From Linum tenue (lineage: Eukaryota; Streptophyta; Magnoliopsida; Malpighiales; Linaceae), in contig CAMGYJ010000006.1 in assembly GCA_946122785.1 (NCBI GenBank), forward strand, positions 38,584,066-38,648,065: a DNA stretch of 64,000 bases, written 5' to 3'. Of the stretch, positions 45,167 through 55,575 are shown piece after piece. How positions within the stretch are numbered: the stretch's first letter is position 1; each line of letters opens with the position of its first letter. The notes under the pieces were generated by a model. It did not search any database. It was not told the origin of the DNA and saw only the letters and a program-made list of their open reading frames with translations. The translations under genes were made by a program, and so were the position numbers.

Positions 45167-46513
45167 TGACTCGCTATGACACAACTCCTAACAAAGGCCA
45201 AGTGTAACCAATGAAAGGGACTGCAGTATAGTGGCTCAAGTGATAAATATCGAATCCACGGGTCTCTAGAGTTACTATTACTCAACTTCAGTTTATTATT
45301 TAGCAAACCAGATTAAGATGAAAGAACTAAAACTACTCTAGCAAACTACAGTTAAAGTTAATCTAATTACAGGTTGGGAACTCACTTAGGTATGATTCCC
45401 CCTAGCCACTAGCCAGATTAACAATTGATGATCTCTAACTTGTTTCACTTTCATTCACAATGTGGAGAATCCTTGACTAGACCTTGAGTCTCGACTAAAG
45501 GAACAAGGCCCTCTTGAGTCAATTGCCTAGAGGGACGTATCCTTCTCTAGAACAACCGATCAAGGCGTTCTGAACTAGACTCCCTCTATCGAAAGAGGTT
45601 CTCAATCGATACAAAGCAGTGAATCAACCCTCGACTAAAGCAATCGATCCAATACTATCAATCTATGGTGCTCTATTGACCTAATCAGGTATTCGCTCTC
45701 ATAGGATCAAAGCAGAATCAATAATCTTGACTGAAGCAGAATTGAATCATGAAAACATTCATAGATTGAATATGAACTCAAGATTATCAAGTAAGAGTAC
45801 TCATACAATCATCCAATCAAACAAACATAGCTAGGGTTCCTCAAAACCTAAGTGAAGGGAAGTTACTCCATAGAGAAGACAGGGACTGCAGTAAGAATCT
45901 TCAGATGATCAGTCTTCAAGTCCGGGCTTGTTCCTCGAGCTTCCAAGGCGAAGAAATCCTCCAATTCCACTCTTAGAATGCCCTCAAATCGCCCTCTCTC
46001 TCTTTGGTTCGTCCCTTGGGATTTTGGGATCCAAAACCCAGCTCCCCCTCTCCTTTGGCTCGACTTTGGGTTAAAAAACCCGATTCTGGGCAAAACACGG
46101 TCGAGGGCACGACCGTGTTTTGATTTAGGCGCGCCCGTGTTTTTACTGCCGAACCTGTTCCCCTATATTCAATGCTTCGTTTCTCCCTTGTCCGGACTCC
46201 GGATCAGTCGCCTTTTGATCCCAGACGCTCGTAGTCTCGTCCTCTTTCTTTTAATGACAAGCTTGCATGATTCTTTATCCATAAAGTGAGGTAGAAATCC
46301 ATTCTTCTTCAGGTCATGCTCGAGTTTCTTCTCCCGAATCACCAATTGATCTCTGATTGACATAAACTTGCGCCTATGCTTCACTTTATGTGCTACGACC
46401 TGAAATGTGACAAAGGAACACAACCTAGCATAAAATAGGCCAAAGAAGCAATAATTAAAGCTCAAACGATCAAGAAACAAAGGGGAAACCATGTGCAAAT
46501 ATCGAGTCATCAA
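45167..46513 (-). repeat. Middle, diverged LTR of the composite
   Basis: In minus sense it begins TGATGACTCGATATTTGC right after a polypurine tract and ends ATAGCGAGTCA before the PBS. It aligns with the outer LTRs only in blocks (GGCCAAGTGTAACCA, TCTCGACTAAAG, AACCTGAAATGTGACAAAG on the relevant strand), so it belongs to another subfamily. It serves as 3' LTR of the short body and 5' LTR of the long one. It keeps a small CACGG..CCGTG cluster near 46090-46145. Confidence 0.8.
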
Positions 46514-46530
46514 ATCCCCCCACACTTAAC
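46514..46530 (-). promoter_or_regulatory. Polypurine tract of the short body
   Basis: Minus-strand TTAAGTGTGGGGGGATT abuts the start of the middle LTR. Confidence 0.8.
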
Positions 46531-47505
46531 CGTTTGCTTGTCCCCAAGCAAACCTAACTCAAACCAATGCAACTCTCTAGAACTCTATAGCAACAAACAA
46601 CCCCGATCGTCGGTAGAGGATTTCCTGGATCATATAGCAGCTTACGAGGTCAACTGGTCTTCTAAGACGTTCCCTATCTCTTTCAATGCGAGTACTAGAC
46701 TCAAGCCAGGATCATGAGAAGAAGTAGAAGTAAGACAGTCGGTTCATGGATAAAGGGACTCATATCATTCACAACCAAGGACTCGTTGTACCGGGGTGCT
46801 CTTTCACTTCATTTCACCGTTGGAACCCCTTTTTTCACTTTTATTTTACTTACTTTTTTTTCCTTTTTATTCACTTGGCGGGGGTTCCAACTACAGTCTT
46901 TCGCACGGTCGACCCTTATTAGTCGAGCAAGAGCAATTTCTGTACATCTAGCGCTCGCCAGAGTACTTCTTTTAACTCCTTTTCCTCAACTCGTGTGGAG
47001 GGTCAATGAAATTAAGGGGGGTCGGAAGCTCTATCTGTGCCCTTAAAAACACATCCTCAAGTAGGCAAACCGTTCAACGGGTGGAAGTTTTACTTGTACT
47101 AGAGACGGCTTAGCTTCACCTTGTAGGAGTACCCCACTAAGGATCACTAAAATCTCTTCAAAAACCCGATTTTGTGCAATGAACGATGCCACACACGTTG
47201 GGCTTACCCCATGTTTAAGATTTCAATGATTTCGACATGGAGGACCAACTGCTTTTCATTTCTCACATGAGCACCCTGTTCGATACAGGAGACACAACAC
47301 AATCCAAACAGAGTCCACATTACCACATGAATTCAACGGTCTTAGCTCCACTAATTCACAAAATCAACTGACACAGCAGAGAGATAGATAGGAAAAATCT
47401 TATACTTCAACATCCTCCATGGTGCTACACTACCTCCCTAGGTTGCACATTACTATAGAGACTGTCGATTCAAAGCATACTGAGCAGGCAGTTTGCAAGG
47501 AAACA
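46531..47505 (-). other. Non-coding spacer of the short body
   Basis: No coding frame seen; T-rich tracts near 46840-46870. It corresponds to the 3' spacer of the long body. Confidence 0.45.
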
Positions 47506-47506
47506 C

Positions 47507-47559
47507 GTACTTGTGAGCCCTCAAATCAAAATTTGGACAGTGGACTAGGCTCCAAGCAC
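47507..47559 (-). ncRNA. Covarying hairpin, copy 4 (decayed)
   Basis: The outer stem is GTaCTTGtGAGCC/GGCTCCAAGCAC with one mismatch and one bulge. The inner stem is CAAAT/ATTTG with loop CAAA. GACAGTGGACTA is unchanged. It sits at the same place relative to ACTTAAG tracts and the polypurine tract as copy 1 does in the long body. Confidence 0.55.
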
Positions 47560-48478
47560 ACAAACAGCCAAACATTCACACGCATACATAACCGAACATC
47601 CCCCCACACTTAAGCACGACATTGCCCTCAATGGAGAAAAGATAAGGAGGGTAGAACGAAGTTACCAGATCAAGGGTGAATGATGGTGGACGGGGCAGGC
47701 GGTGTATTCCAGGAGGAGAGAGTAGTCGGAACACAAACACCACAAAATCTCACAAAGGTTGAGTTATTGACTCTAAAATCAAAGAACAAAACTGACTCAA
47801 CCAAGGTGAAATAGAGAAAGAAATGCAAACCGACTGGTTGGGTTGCCTCCCAACAAGCGCTTCTTTCACGTCGTGAGCCGGACGATTTTTCCTAAGTTTC
47901 GGTCCACCCCAAAACCTCCTTGAAGTTGAGGTTCTCGTCGATGAGGTGGAGTCTCAAGTCACGAGCATGTGGTGTGGCAGGTGATGAAGGCTCATGCACT
48001 TGATGCAGATGAAGTCTCCACCCTCGAGACTTCTTCTTCTCTCCTCTCGTCTCATTGCCCCAAACTAGATATGACAACATCGATTTACCACCATCGCGTC
48101 CACCAAGAGGGACCGATGCCGATGTGGCCTTGGTCTGGCAAAGAGACACTGCAAATGGGTCCTTGCCAAGCAGCTCCTCGAAATTCGGTGGAGATATCAC
48201 AAGTAACTCATAGCCGGTGCAAGCCTCTTCCACCTCAACTTCGTCCTCAGCTTGGACGCCAATTGCTTCTTCAACCTCCCTTTCTTCTTCTTCAACCTCC
48301 CATTCTTCTTCATGTGGTATCACCCCTGGGAAATGATCAAGAACTCCTCTTGCTTCACTTTCGTCATCCTCCACAACTTCTTTCTGCACCCTTTCTTGCT
48401 CTTCTTCTTCTAGCACGGATTGGAGAGCAAGTTGCCAAGCAAATTCTTTCATGAGATCTTCTTGCATCTCCTCACTCA

Positions 48479-49298
48479 CAATGCAGTCAAAATCGGGATT
48501 TTGATCGTAAAATCGTAGGATTTTAGGATTTTACTTAGGGATTCCGATCCTGATTTTACTATAAAATCGGTGGACCTTAAAATCGTTCAAAATCGGGATT
48601 AAAATCGTTAAAATCGTAGAATCGTACCAAAATCTGAATTTTGATCCTATGTGAACTAAATAGGGAGCTTGAGCCAATTCAAATGAAGCAGAACTGTTTC
48701 GGTGGAAAGGACAATGAAGCGGATCTTCTCATATATTTTTCCTATTAAAAGAACATTTGAAAAGAAGAAGAAAAACTAATTAGGGTTCGGTCAACCCCTT
48801 TCCCTTCTCCTTGTTTAACTCATCGGTAAAACAATTGTCAGAATATTGTAAGTGCGTAAGAATTAACATCATTATTAACAAATTATTTAATTAATGAATA
48901 TATTTGTACCAAACCAATGACATTAATTATTTTATTGGATTTCAGTTATTCTTAGTTTTAAATCATGCTTAGTAGACGATGTCGGAATACTTGAGTTAAA
49001 CTACCTAGACATAACATGAAAAACAAGAGCCAAACCCCATGCTCTATCCCTTCCTCATAAATTATTTTGAGTTACGCATTAAATAACAATTAAAATGATG
49101 ATTTTGTAATATTAATCTTGAAAATTATCACTTTAAATGTTATAAGTCTTTGTGTTATTAATTATTTACCTTATTAATATTGTTATATGTTAATTTCTAC
49201 ATGGTACTTAAAATCATACGATTCGACGATTCGATTTTACGATTCTGATTTTACCCTAGTTTTCGATTTTAGGTAAAATCCCGATTTTAACTGCTTTG
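48479..49298. mobile_element. hAT element inserted in the acidic ORF
   Basis: The ends are CAATGCAGTCAAAATCGGG and, reversed, CAAAGCAGTTAAAATCGGG, continuing GATTTT. CTCACTCA flanks exactly at 48471-48478 and 49299-49306. The 820-bp inside is AT-rich with repeated AAAATCG/CGATTTT near both ends and has no transposase. Confidence 0.8.
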
Positions 49299-49515
49299 CT
49301 CACTCATGCCCGCCTCTTCAAAGCTCAGTTTGGGATGTGGGAAGGTGCGGTCGGCTACGACCGGACACTCCGGATCATGATCATCACGGGAGCTCTCCGT
49401 GACAACTTCAGTGTGCTCCACAATGTCCTTGTAGCCTTCTTCGTCCTCCTCCTCTTCTTGTATGGTAGCAGAAGGGTGATCTGGAGCAGGTTGTGCCAAA
49501 GATCGCTCAAGAAAG

Positions 49516-49530
49516 TCCCCGGCGGCGCCA
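49516..49530 (-). promoter_or_regulatory. Primer-binding site of the short body (shortened)
   Basis: Minus-strand TGGCGCCGCCGGGGA lies 6 bases inside the outer 5' LTR. It lacks three bases (GTT or TTG) relative to the PBS of the long body, so priming may be weaker. Confidence 0.75.
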
Positions 49531-49536
49531 AAAACT

Positions 49537-50900
49537 TGACTCACTCCTACTGTCACTCTAGAAAATGGCCAAGTGTAACCACTTCCTAAAGCGTAGTATA
49601 GCGGGTTTGGGTTTTAATTTCAACCCGGGTCCTAGATTTGATGACTACTCGGTGAATTCTTGTTATCTAGCAGTGAAACTTTAGTGCAGATTCAAGCAAA
49701 CAAAAACACCAAGCAAGTTATACGGTTGTTTCAAGTTGAGAAAGGTCACCCGGATATGGTTCCCCCTAGACTGCAGTTAAGCCGGATTGCAATTAACAAG
49801 TTCAATTTCTATGATAGTTATACTGCGGAAGGTTCTTAAACAGTCTGAAGTCTCGACTAAAGGTCTTCAGACCCTCTCAATCTGAGTCTCTAGCGGGCGA
49901 CTAACCTCCACTGGAGTAAACAGATTGAGGCCCTAACGAACCAAACCTCCACTACCGAAGTAACTTCGGTACAGAATAGTGAATTGGCTCCTCGACTAAA
50001 GTCACCAATTCACTACCTTCAATTAAGGGTGCTCTATCAACCTAGGCAGATATTCTCATTCTAGGTTAAAGCAGAAACAACAGGAATTTGATCAGGATTC
50101 ATGCCATTCAATCATTCAAACCTCAATCAAATATAATCAAATCATAGAATCAGTACTTGGGTTCATACAATCAAACCTAACATACAAATCTAGGGTTCTC
50201 CATACCCAGATGAATGGGAGAACTACTCCATGGAGAGAGAAGCAAAAGCAGATTCAGATGCGGAAACCATACTGCGAAGGATGGATTTCAGCTCCTGGTC
50301 GTTGATCGGCACTCCTCCAAGCTCAAGCCAAGCTCCAATGGTGATGAAGATCAAGCTAGGGCACTTGGGAACTCTTGTTCGTCGCTTTCTCTCTCTAGGA
50401 ATCGCTATGTGTCTCTAAAACTCGAATCCCCTTCTCTTTTGGCTGACATCTGCCTAAAAGGGCATCACTGGGCAAAACACGGTCGAGGGCACAGCCTTGT
50501 TTTGCTCCAGCCCGCCCGTGCCCTTTGCCACGTGTTAAAAACACGGTCGCTACCCTGGAAAAACACGGGCGTGTTTTATGGTGAACACGGCCGTGTTTTG
50601 GGTAAGTCCCGCCCGTGTTTTGAGCTGATGCAGGGGAAATATGGGTGAAGCCTCGGCAGTAAAAGCACGGTCCCAGAACACGGCCGTGCTTTGATTTAGG
50701 CGCGCCCGTGCTTTGGCTCCAGCTCGACCAAATGACTTCCGAATGCCCCGAAACTCGTGCTTAGCCTTTCCTTCGACGTCCGGGACCTGAAATGTGACAA
50801 AGTAGCACAACCCGGCGTAAAATAGGCAAAAAATACACGACTATGCTCCACAAACGGATAAGAAATAAGGGTGCAAACATGTGCAATTTCATCGTTATCA
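49537..50900 (-). repeat. Outer 5' LTR of the Athila composite
   Basis: It is 1364 bp, about 97-98% like 33812-35176 by visual alignment, with the same TGATAACG start and GAGTCA end. A palindrome cluster lies at 50475-50720. Confidence 0.9.
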
Positions 50901-50905
50901 ATGGT

Positions 50906-50975
50906 CACATGAAGTGGTATTGGAAGTTAACATTAAGATGGGTTTCCAAACAAGGTGTTGTCATGGATTCTCTGG
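50906..50975 (+). pseudogene. PMD C-terminal exon, right half (relic MULE)
   Basis: The frame continues from 33811: HMKWYWKLTLRWVSKQG then VVMDSL, followed by GTAATT as a donor. See the left half at 33700-33811. Confidence 0.5.
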
Positions 50976-51336
50976 TAATTTTACTTCTAATAAGGATTTT
51001 TTCTCATTCCTTTGTTTGCTTTATTTGACTTAATATCATTTGGTTTTCAAACTTTGGCAAGATCTTCTAGATCTCTCTTGTTGCATGCAAGAGCATAAGA
51101 GGGAAATTGTAGCCTTCCTAGCCCAACCTACACTACCACGTCCGGCATCCCACGATGTTCACTTGGAGATCCCCCACCTTAGTATGCACAAAGAAGCTAA
51201 CAACATGTTGAGCTCTTATTAATTATTCTCAACCCATGTAGAATGTCCACATGTGTAAATCCTTCTCTTCAGCTCGTGATGGACATGCCTCGTGTAAATT
51301 CCAGGTAAACTTCATTTTCCTCTTTTTTTTTTTTGG
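50976..51336. other. Relic MULE DNA, no readable gene
   Basis: The stretch between the PMD and MURA remnants corresponds to where MURA exon 3 should lie, but I cannot read SWIM or knuckle motifs in it. It ends with a T-run at 51323-51335. Confidence 0.4.
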
Positions 51337-51648
51337 TTAGTGGGAAACAAATGTTATAAGGCAATACAAAAAGTTAGATTCAAAATTAACATACATTTTA
51401 AACAACTCATACAACAACAACAAACTGTGCAAACAAATTATAGAAGTGGAACAAAGCATACAAGCCCACCAGAGAGAATGTTCAGGCAAACTTATATGGA
51501 TAATTTCTAAGAAGGGGTGTATGCACAATCGCCACCGCCACCACCCCCACTCTTGGGGGGAATCATACACCATGTGTCTTATCCCGTGGTGGCGACAAGA
51601 AATGATGGTAATGCCAGTATGTTGTGTCACGTGCTCATACTGCTATGA

Positions 51649-51679
<31 letters not shown>

Positions 51680-52620
51680 CACACAACTCAAGTTGTTCTC
51701 TCCTTCAACTATTTGAAATGCAAGCAGTAAAATCTTCATGGTCTCATCAATTCCTACGACAATCATGAGTGTTCCTTTGTACTTTCTGATAAGGAATGTG
51801 TCATCCACTTGGATGATTGGGAGATAGAAACTAAACTTGTTGATGCATTGCTTGAATAACCAGTAGAGGCAGTGAAACATGATCTCATCCGCACTTGCTC
51901 CCTAGTTTTTACATTGTTGTACCACGACACAAAAACTTTCCTTGGGTTAGACTCCTTCATTACCAACATTAGTCTATGGAGGAGCATGAATGACCCAATC
52001 ACCATACACATTATCCATGGATTTTTTTATTCGATGCCACACCTTTATGTACCTTATTGTGTATGAATGATGCTCCATGAGTTGGCCACGATAGTTTTGA
52101 CAGTGATGTCTGGTTGTGCCTCGATCAAGTGCTTGGTAGCGACACTCACTTTCTTTGAATTTAGCAGGTAGCGGTCTTGAGAAAGTATGGATATGTTGTA
52201 GCTTTAAATTTTTAGTATCGTGTGAATCATTCAAGTACCCTTCTGGTCACCCACACATCTCATAGTTCCCACTAGCACACGTCTCCTGCATTCATGCGTA
52301 TTATATGAAGTTGTTGTTAGTCATAATATTTTACTTTCCACTCAAAGTTTCACCACACCTCTTCATATATGAAAGAACCAACCATAGCTTCCTACCTTTG
52401 AAATGCCATAGTCACCTTTAATAATGACACTTGAAAAATGGGAAAGTCTGGGTCTTCGTTGTAAGCATAAAAGTGACGAGGTGTGATATTTGTGTAGTGT
52501 GGTGTAGGAGATTCATGGACTCCCCGTTTTCTTCATTCCTTTCAATATCTTCTTCTTCATTCTCATATCCAAAATCTTCAACATCTCCCTTGTCACTTTT
52601 GTATAGAGGAGGCGACATGC
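51337..52620 (-). pseudogene. MURA transposase pseudogene (relic MULE)
   Basis: Minus-strand pieces in several frames follow the intact MURA in order. GDVEDFGYENEEEDIERNEE (near 52600) fits the acidic linker. HHSYTIRYIKVWHRIKKSM and YGDW (about 52060) match the HSYTIRYKKAWHGKQKAM region. MKESNPRKVFVSWYNNV and VDDTFLIRKYKGTLMIVVGI (about 51800) fit the first catalytic Asp. GITIISCRHHGIRHMV (about 51600) is where the second Asp should be, but it now reads CRHH. The SWIM and knuckle exon is not found. An A-run with (CA)n lies at 51647-51684. Confidence 0.8.
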
Positions 52621-53648
52621 AACACCCTGACTTTTGGGCAACGATTCATTCAAAAGTTAATGTGTGATTTGATCTAACAATTAGATACAAGATCTCAAAC
52701 CAAACAAAACCAACCGTTGAGTCATAAGCGAGCCAAGAAATAAATCCTTAGCTCGACCAATTTATTCACTATCGCCATAACAGAGGGCCGTCTAATTGAG
52801 AGTATTGTATAGTCCTATTAGCTCGTTAATTGGAGCCATTAAATTGCCCAATTACGCTCTTCAATTGGGAGCTTTCATGGTGACTCCGTTACTCCCAAAA
52901 AGTACCCTACGCCATATCAATAAGAAAAGGGAGTTGTCGTTCACATGAAAGGAATCTGAAAGGGAGAAGCTTGCGATGACGCTGAAGCTTGAAGTGCAAT
53001 GAGCGGGATATGAAGGGACAGCGACAGACGTGGACAGGGTCGATCATCGATGCCAACAATCTCAGAACTAGGTGACGAGGAAGCAAAGGAATCCGTTAGA
53101 AAGCTAAGAGGAAGAGGAAGGCAGAATCGACATCAATGGTGATGGCGGATTGCCGTTACAGCATCAGAAGGGATTGAGATTGAGGTACGAGCCAAATTAA
53201 CTTAAGTTGTTGATGATGGTGATAAGGATGATTATTATTCTTTAAGGAATTCATGATGGGTCAGACCTTCGGTTCCTTAAAGCACAAGGTTTTGTGACTG
53301 GAGCTAAAAAGCAATAGAGGATCCAAATCAACAATCAGCATCTGGCCGGACTATAACAACAAAGGAATTGGAGTCGCAATCAGTTGTTGGCCGTGGCAAG
53401 GGTGAACGATGATGAACCTGCGTCGAGTTGCTGAATAGTCTAGGCCAAAGCAAGAACCAGGCGGCGGCCTGTAACATGGAGGTAAGTGGTTATGTGTCTC
53501 TTTTAATTGAGAATATTGATGGGTTCAGTTAACGGGATGTTGTGGGCACAAGCAAATGATCTAGCCGATTGAGGTTAACTAAGATTGAGAAGGAGTTGGA
53601 TGCCTTGTTGGGTCTTTTGTTCGATGCTATGAGCAGGCACGACGAATT
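52621..53648. other. Unassigned repeat-like DNA, no clear gene
   Basis: TGCAACACCCTGACTTTTGGG at 52617-52637 resembles a gypsy LTR start, but no partner was found. The rest has no frame I can assign. Confidence 0.35.
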
Positions 53649-54460
53649 TGTCTTAACTGGGGATCTCAATTAGTCAAATATTGTCCGCTTTGGGCCAAGC
53701 CCGCACGGTTTTACTCTTGGGTATCCTTCCCAAAAGGCCTCGTACTAATTGGGCTAGGTGGACACTTATATACAAGGGTTCCTTCCCTTTTATTTCTGAT
53801 GTGGTACTTGGATTGTCCCCTAACAATCCTCCCCTCAATACAAGGACCACGAACTTCGTGTCCTCTCCTTAGCGATTATCTTGATCCGCCAAACGCCTTG
53901 TATCGATGGGCTTCTCGATACAAGGACTTTACCAGACACCAAACTCTCATTGATCTGCTTCCCAAATGCGGAACTCTCTTTGGTCTGCCAAGCCCAAACG
54001 TGGATCTCTCCTGGATCCACCAAACATACGCGAATCACCTTTGATTCGCCAGACAAACACAGATCTCAAATCCTATGGTCACTGAATGAGGGTCCCATCA
54101 AACTGACGTCCACTGCCCCGCACCGAACCAGGATCTGATACTACTTGTATAACTGGGGAGCACAATTAGTACGATATTTTCCGCTTTGGGCCAAGCCCGC
54201 ACGGTTTTTACTCTTGGGTGTCCTCCCTAGAAGGCCTCGTACTAATTGGGCTAGGTGGACACTTATATACAAGGGTTCCTTCCCTTTTATTTCTGATGTT
54301 GTACTTGGATTGTCCCATAACAATCCTCCCCTCAAGACAAGGACCACGAACTTCGTGTCCTCACCTCATCGATTATCTTGATCCGCCAGACCCTTTGTAT
54401 CGATGGGCTTCTTCTCTTGTATTACCGACGTGGTACTCGGATTGTCCCATAATAGACTTT
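53649..54460 (-). mobile_element. TRIM-like element with two LTRs of about 280-310 bp
   Basis: 53649-53920 and 54146-54430 are direct repeats sharing CCGCTTTGGGCCAAGCCCGC, GGCCTCGTACTAATTGGGC, CTTATATACAAGGGTTCC and GGACCACGAACTTCGTGTCC. A 225-base non-coding middle separates them. Just left of the right repeat, minus-strand AGTATCAGATCC is a changed form of the TGGTATCAGAGCC primer site, placing it on minus. The outer ends and target duplication are unclear. The right repeat has a rearranged end. Confidence 0.6.
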
Positions 54461-54720
54461 GTGGAGAAGAGCATGACGAGAAGGCATGAAAGCTACAGGG
54501 AGACTTGACGTGTATAACTATAATTTTCCCGGCAGAATGCAATGGCGGCTAAGTTCACATTGCAACATCATCGATTATATGACTCGCCAATAAAAGCTCG
54601 TACTAGAGGCAACGAATCATTACTCGTCCATGTTAATTATGATATTTGATGGGAGTTGGAGAATGATGTAGGAGTTTGCGGTGGGCTAGTTTGTTATTTA
54701 TTATCAACCTTTAGTTACCA

Positions 54721-54750
54721 CTAGAGAAGAGCCCGCGCATTTGCTGCGGG
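54721..54750 (-). mobile_element. Helitron 3' terminus, minus strand
   Basis: On the minus strand the hairpin CCCGC-AGCAAATGC-GCGGG is followed after 7 bases by CTAG and then T. This is a canonical Helitron 3' end; the body would extend to the right. No 5' end was found. Confidence 0.6.
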
Positions 54751-55570
54751 GTGCGTGCCTATGTTATAGAAAAAAGAAGTTGCACCAAACCATTACTCGA
54801 TGATAAGAAAGGTGCTGAAATCTAGAAGTACTTTTTCAAATTGGACTTCATAACTTTAAATTTTCAAATGTTGTTAAAATCGAACTAGAGTATAAGTTGG
54901 TATAATAAGTGGTTCACGATTTATTGGTTTAACTAGTATTATACCGTTAAAAAACCATTAACAAACCGATATCTCAAACACAAAATATTTTATCACTTCT
55001 CTTAATTGAAAAGTATCTTGGGATCATTAAACATCTCTAATATAGGCCCAATCTACACTCTTCAAAACCCTAGCTATCTAGACTACCTAGGGCTAAAACC
55101 GACACATATTGGGTTAGTGTCGGCAGTTTTCGTGTAAGTGAACCGACATGAATTTTTGTGTCAGTTATAAGAAATAATCAACACTAAACGATAGTTTTTT
55201 TGACGTATAATTGGGTGAAATTAATTGAAAGATTATGTCTTGCACTTAGCTTAAGATTCATTGAGTGAAAATATAATTTAGGATTAGTGAAAATATAATT
55301 TAGGATGAGCAAGAATAGGAGAATATAGAGACAAATCACGGTAGAATGTGTCAAGAACGGAGCGGGGCAGGGTGAAAGTAGTACCTATACCTCGCCCGAC
55401 GGTATTGTGAGTCGGACGCCTGAACATGAGTCAGGTCAGATAATACCCAACAAAACGGGTTCAAGGCTTTGGAAAATCAGCGCTCTCCAGACCTTAAACA
55501 TATTGAAACAAGCTACTCTAAGCCTGGCATCAGCAAATATATTAAGTTATGATCTTCAGCTATAATAATT
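54751..55570. other. AT-rich DNA, possibly Helitron body; no gene
   Basis: No coding frame. Short ACCGACAC/GTGTCGG repeats at 55090-55180 resemble CACTA subterminal repeats, but no CACTA end is visible. Confidence 0.4.
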
Positions 55571-55575
55571 AGGAC

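Larger units (their letters stand above)
47892..49536 (-). pseudogene. Acidic ORF of the short body, split by a hAT insertion
   Basis: The right piece (49536-49299) is open from the PBS region with HPSATIQEEEEDEEGYKDIV and ends FEEAGMSE at the insertion. The left piece (48478-47892) goes on EEMQEDLMKEFAWQLALQ, with Glu-rich stretches, then PPNFEELLGKDPFAVSL and ends NFKEVLGWTET. The two pieces are in the same frame if the hAT element and one copy of its target duplication are ignored, giving about 275 codons. I do not recognise the family. It is not Gag or Pol: no knuckle, protease or RT motif is seen. It occupies the place of gag-pol in a body that is otherwise complete for replication in trans. 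Confidence 0.6.
33812..50900 (-). mobile_element. 17.1-kb Athila-type composite retrotransposon with three LTRs
   Basis: The outer LTRs are 33812-35176 and 49537-50900; ATGGT flanks exactly at 33807-33811 and 50901-50905. In minus-strand order: outer LTR, PBS, short body with an acidic ORF (49536-46514), a third diverged LTR (46513-45167), PBS, gag, pol, ATHILA ORF, polypurine tract, outer LTR. Each body has its own PBS and polypurine tract. The outer LTRs differ at roughly 30-35 of 1365 positions by my count. The composite interrupts a relic MULE. Confidence 0.88.

Noticed and set aside
51647..51684. LINE or SINE poly(A) tail
   Set aside because: The A-run followed by (CA)n lies inside the MURA pseudogene with no element attached, so a microsatellite is more likely.
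55090..55200. CACTA transposon end
   Set aside because: There are a few GTGTCGG/CCGACAC repeats, but no CACTA terminus, partner end or 3-bp duplication.
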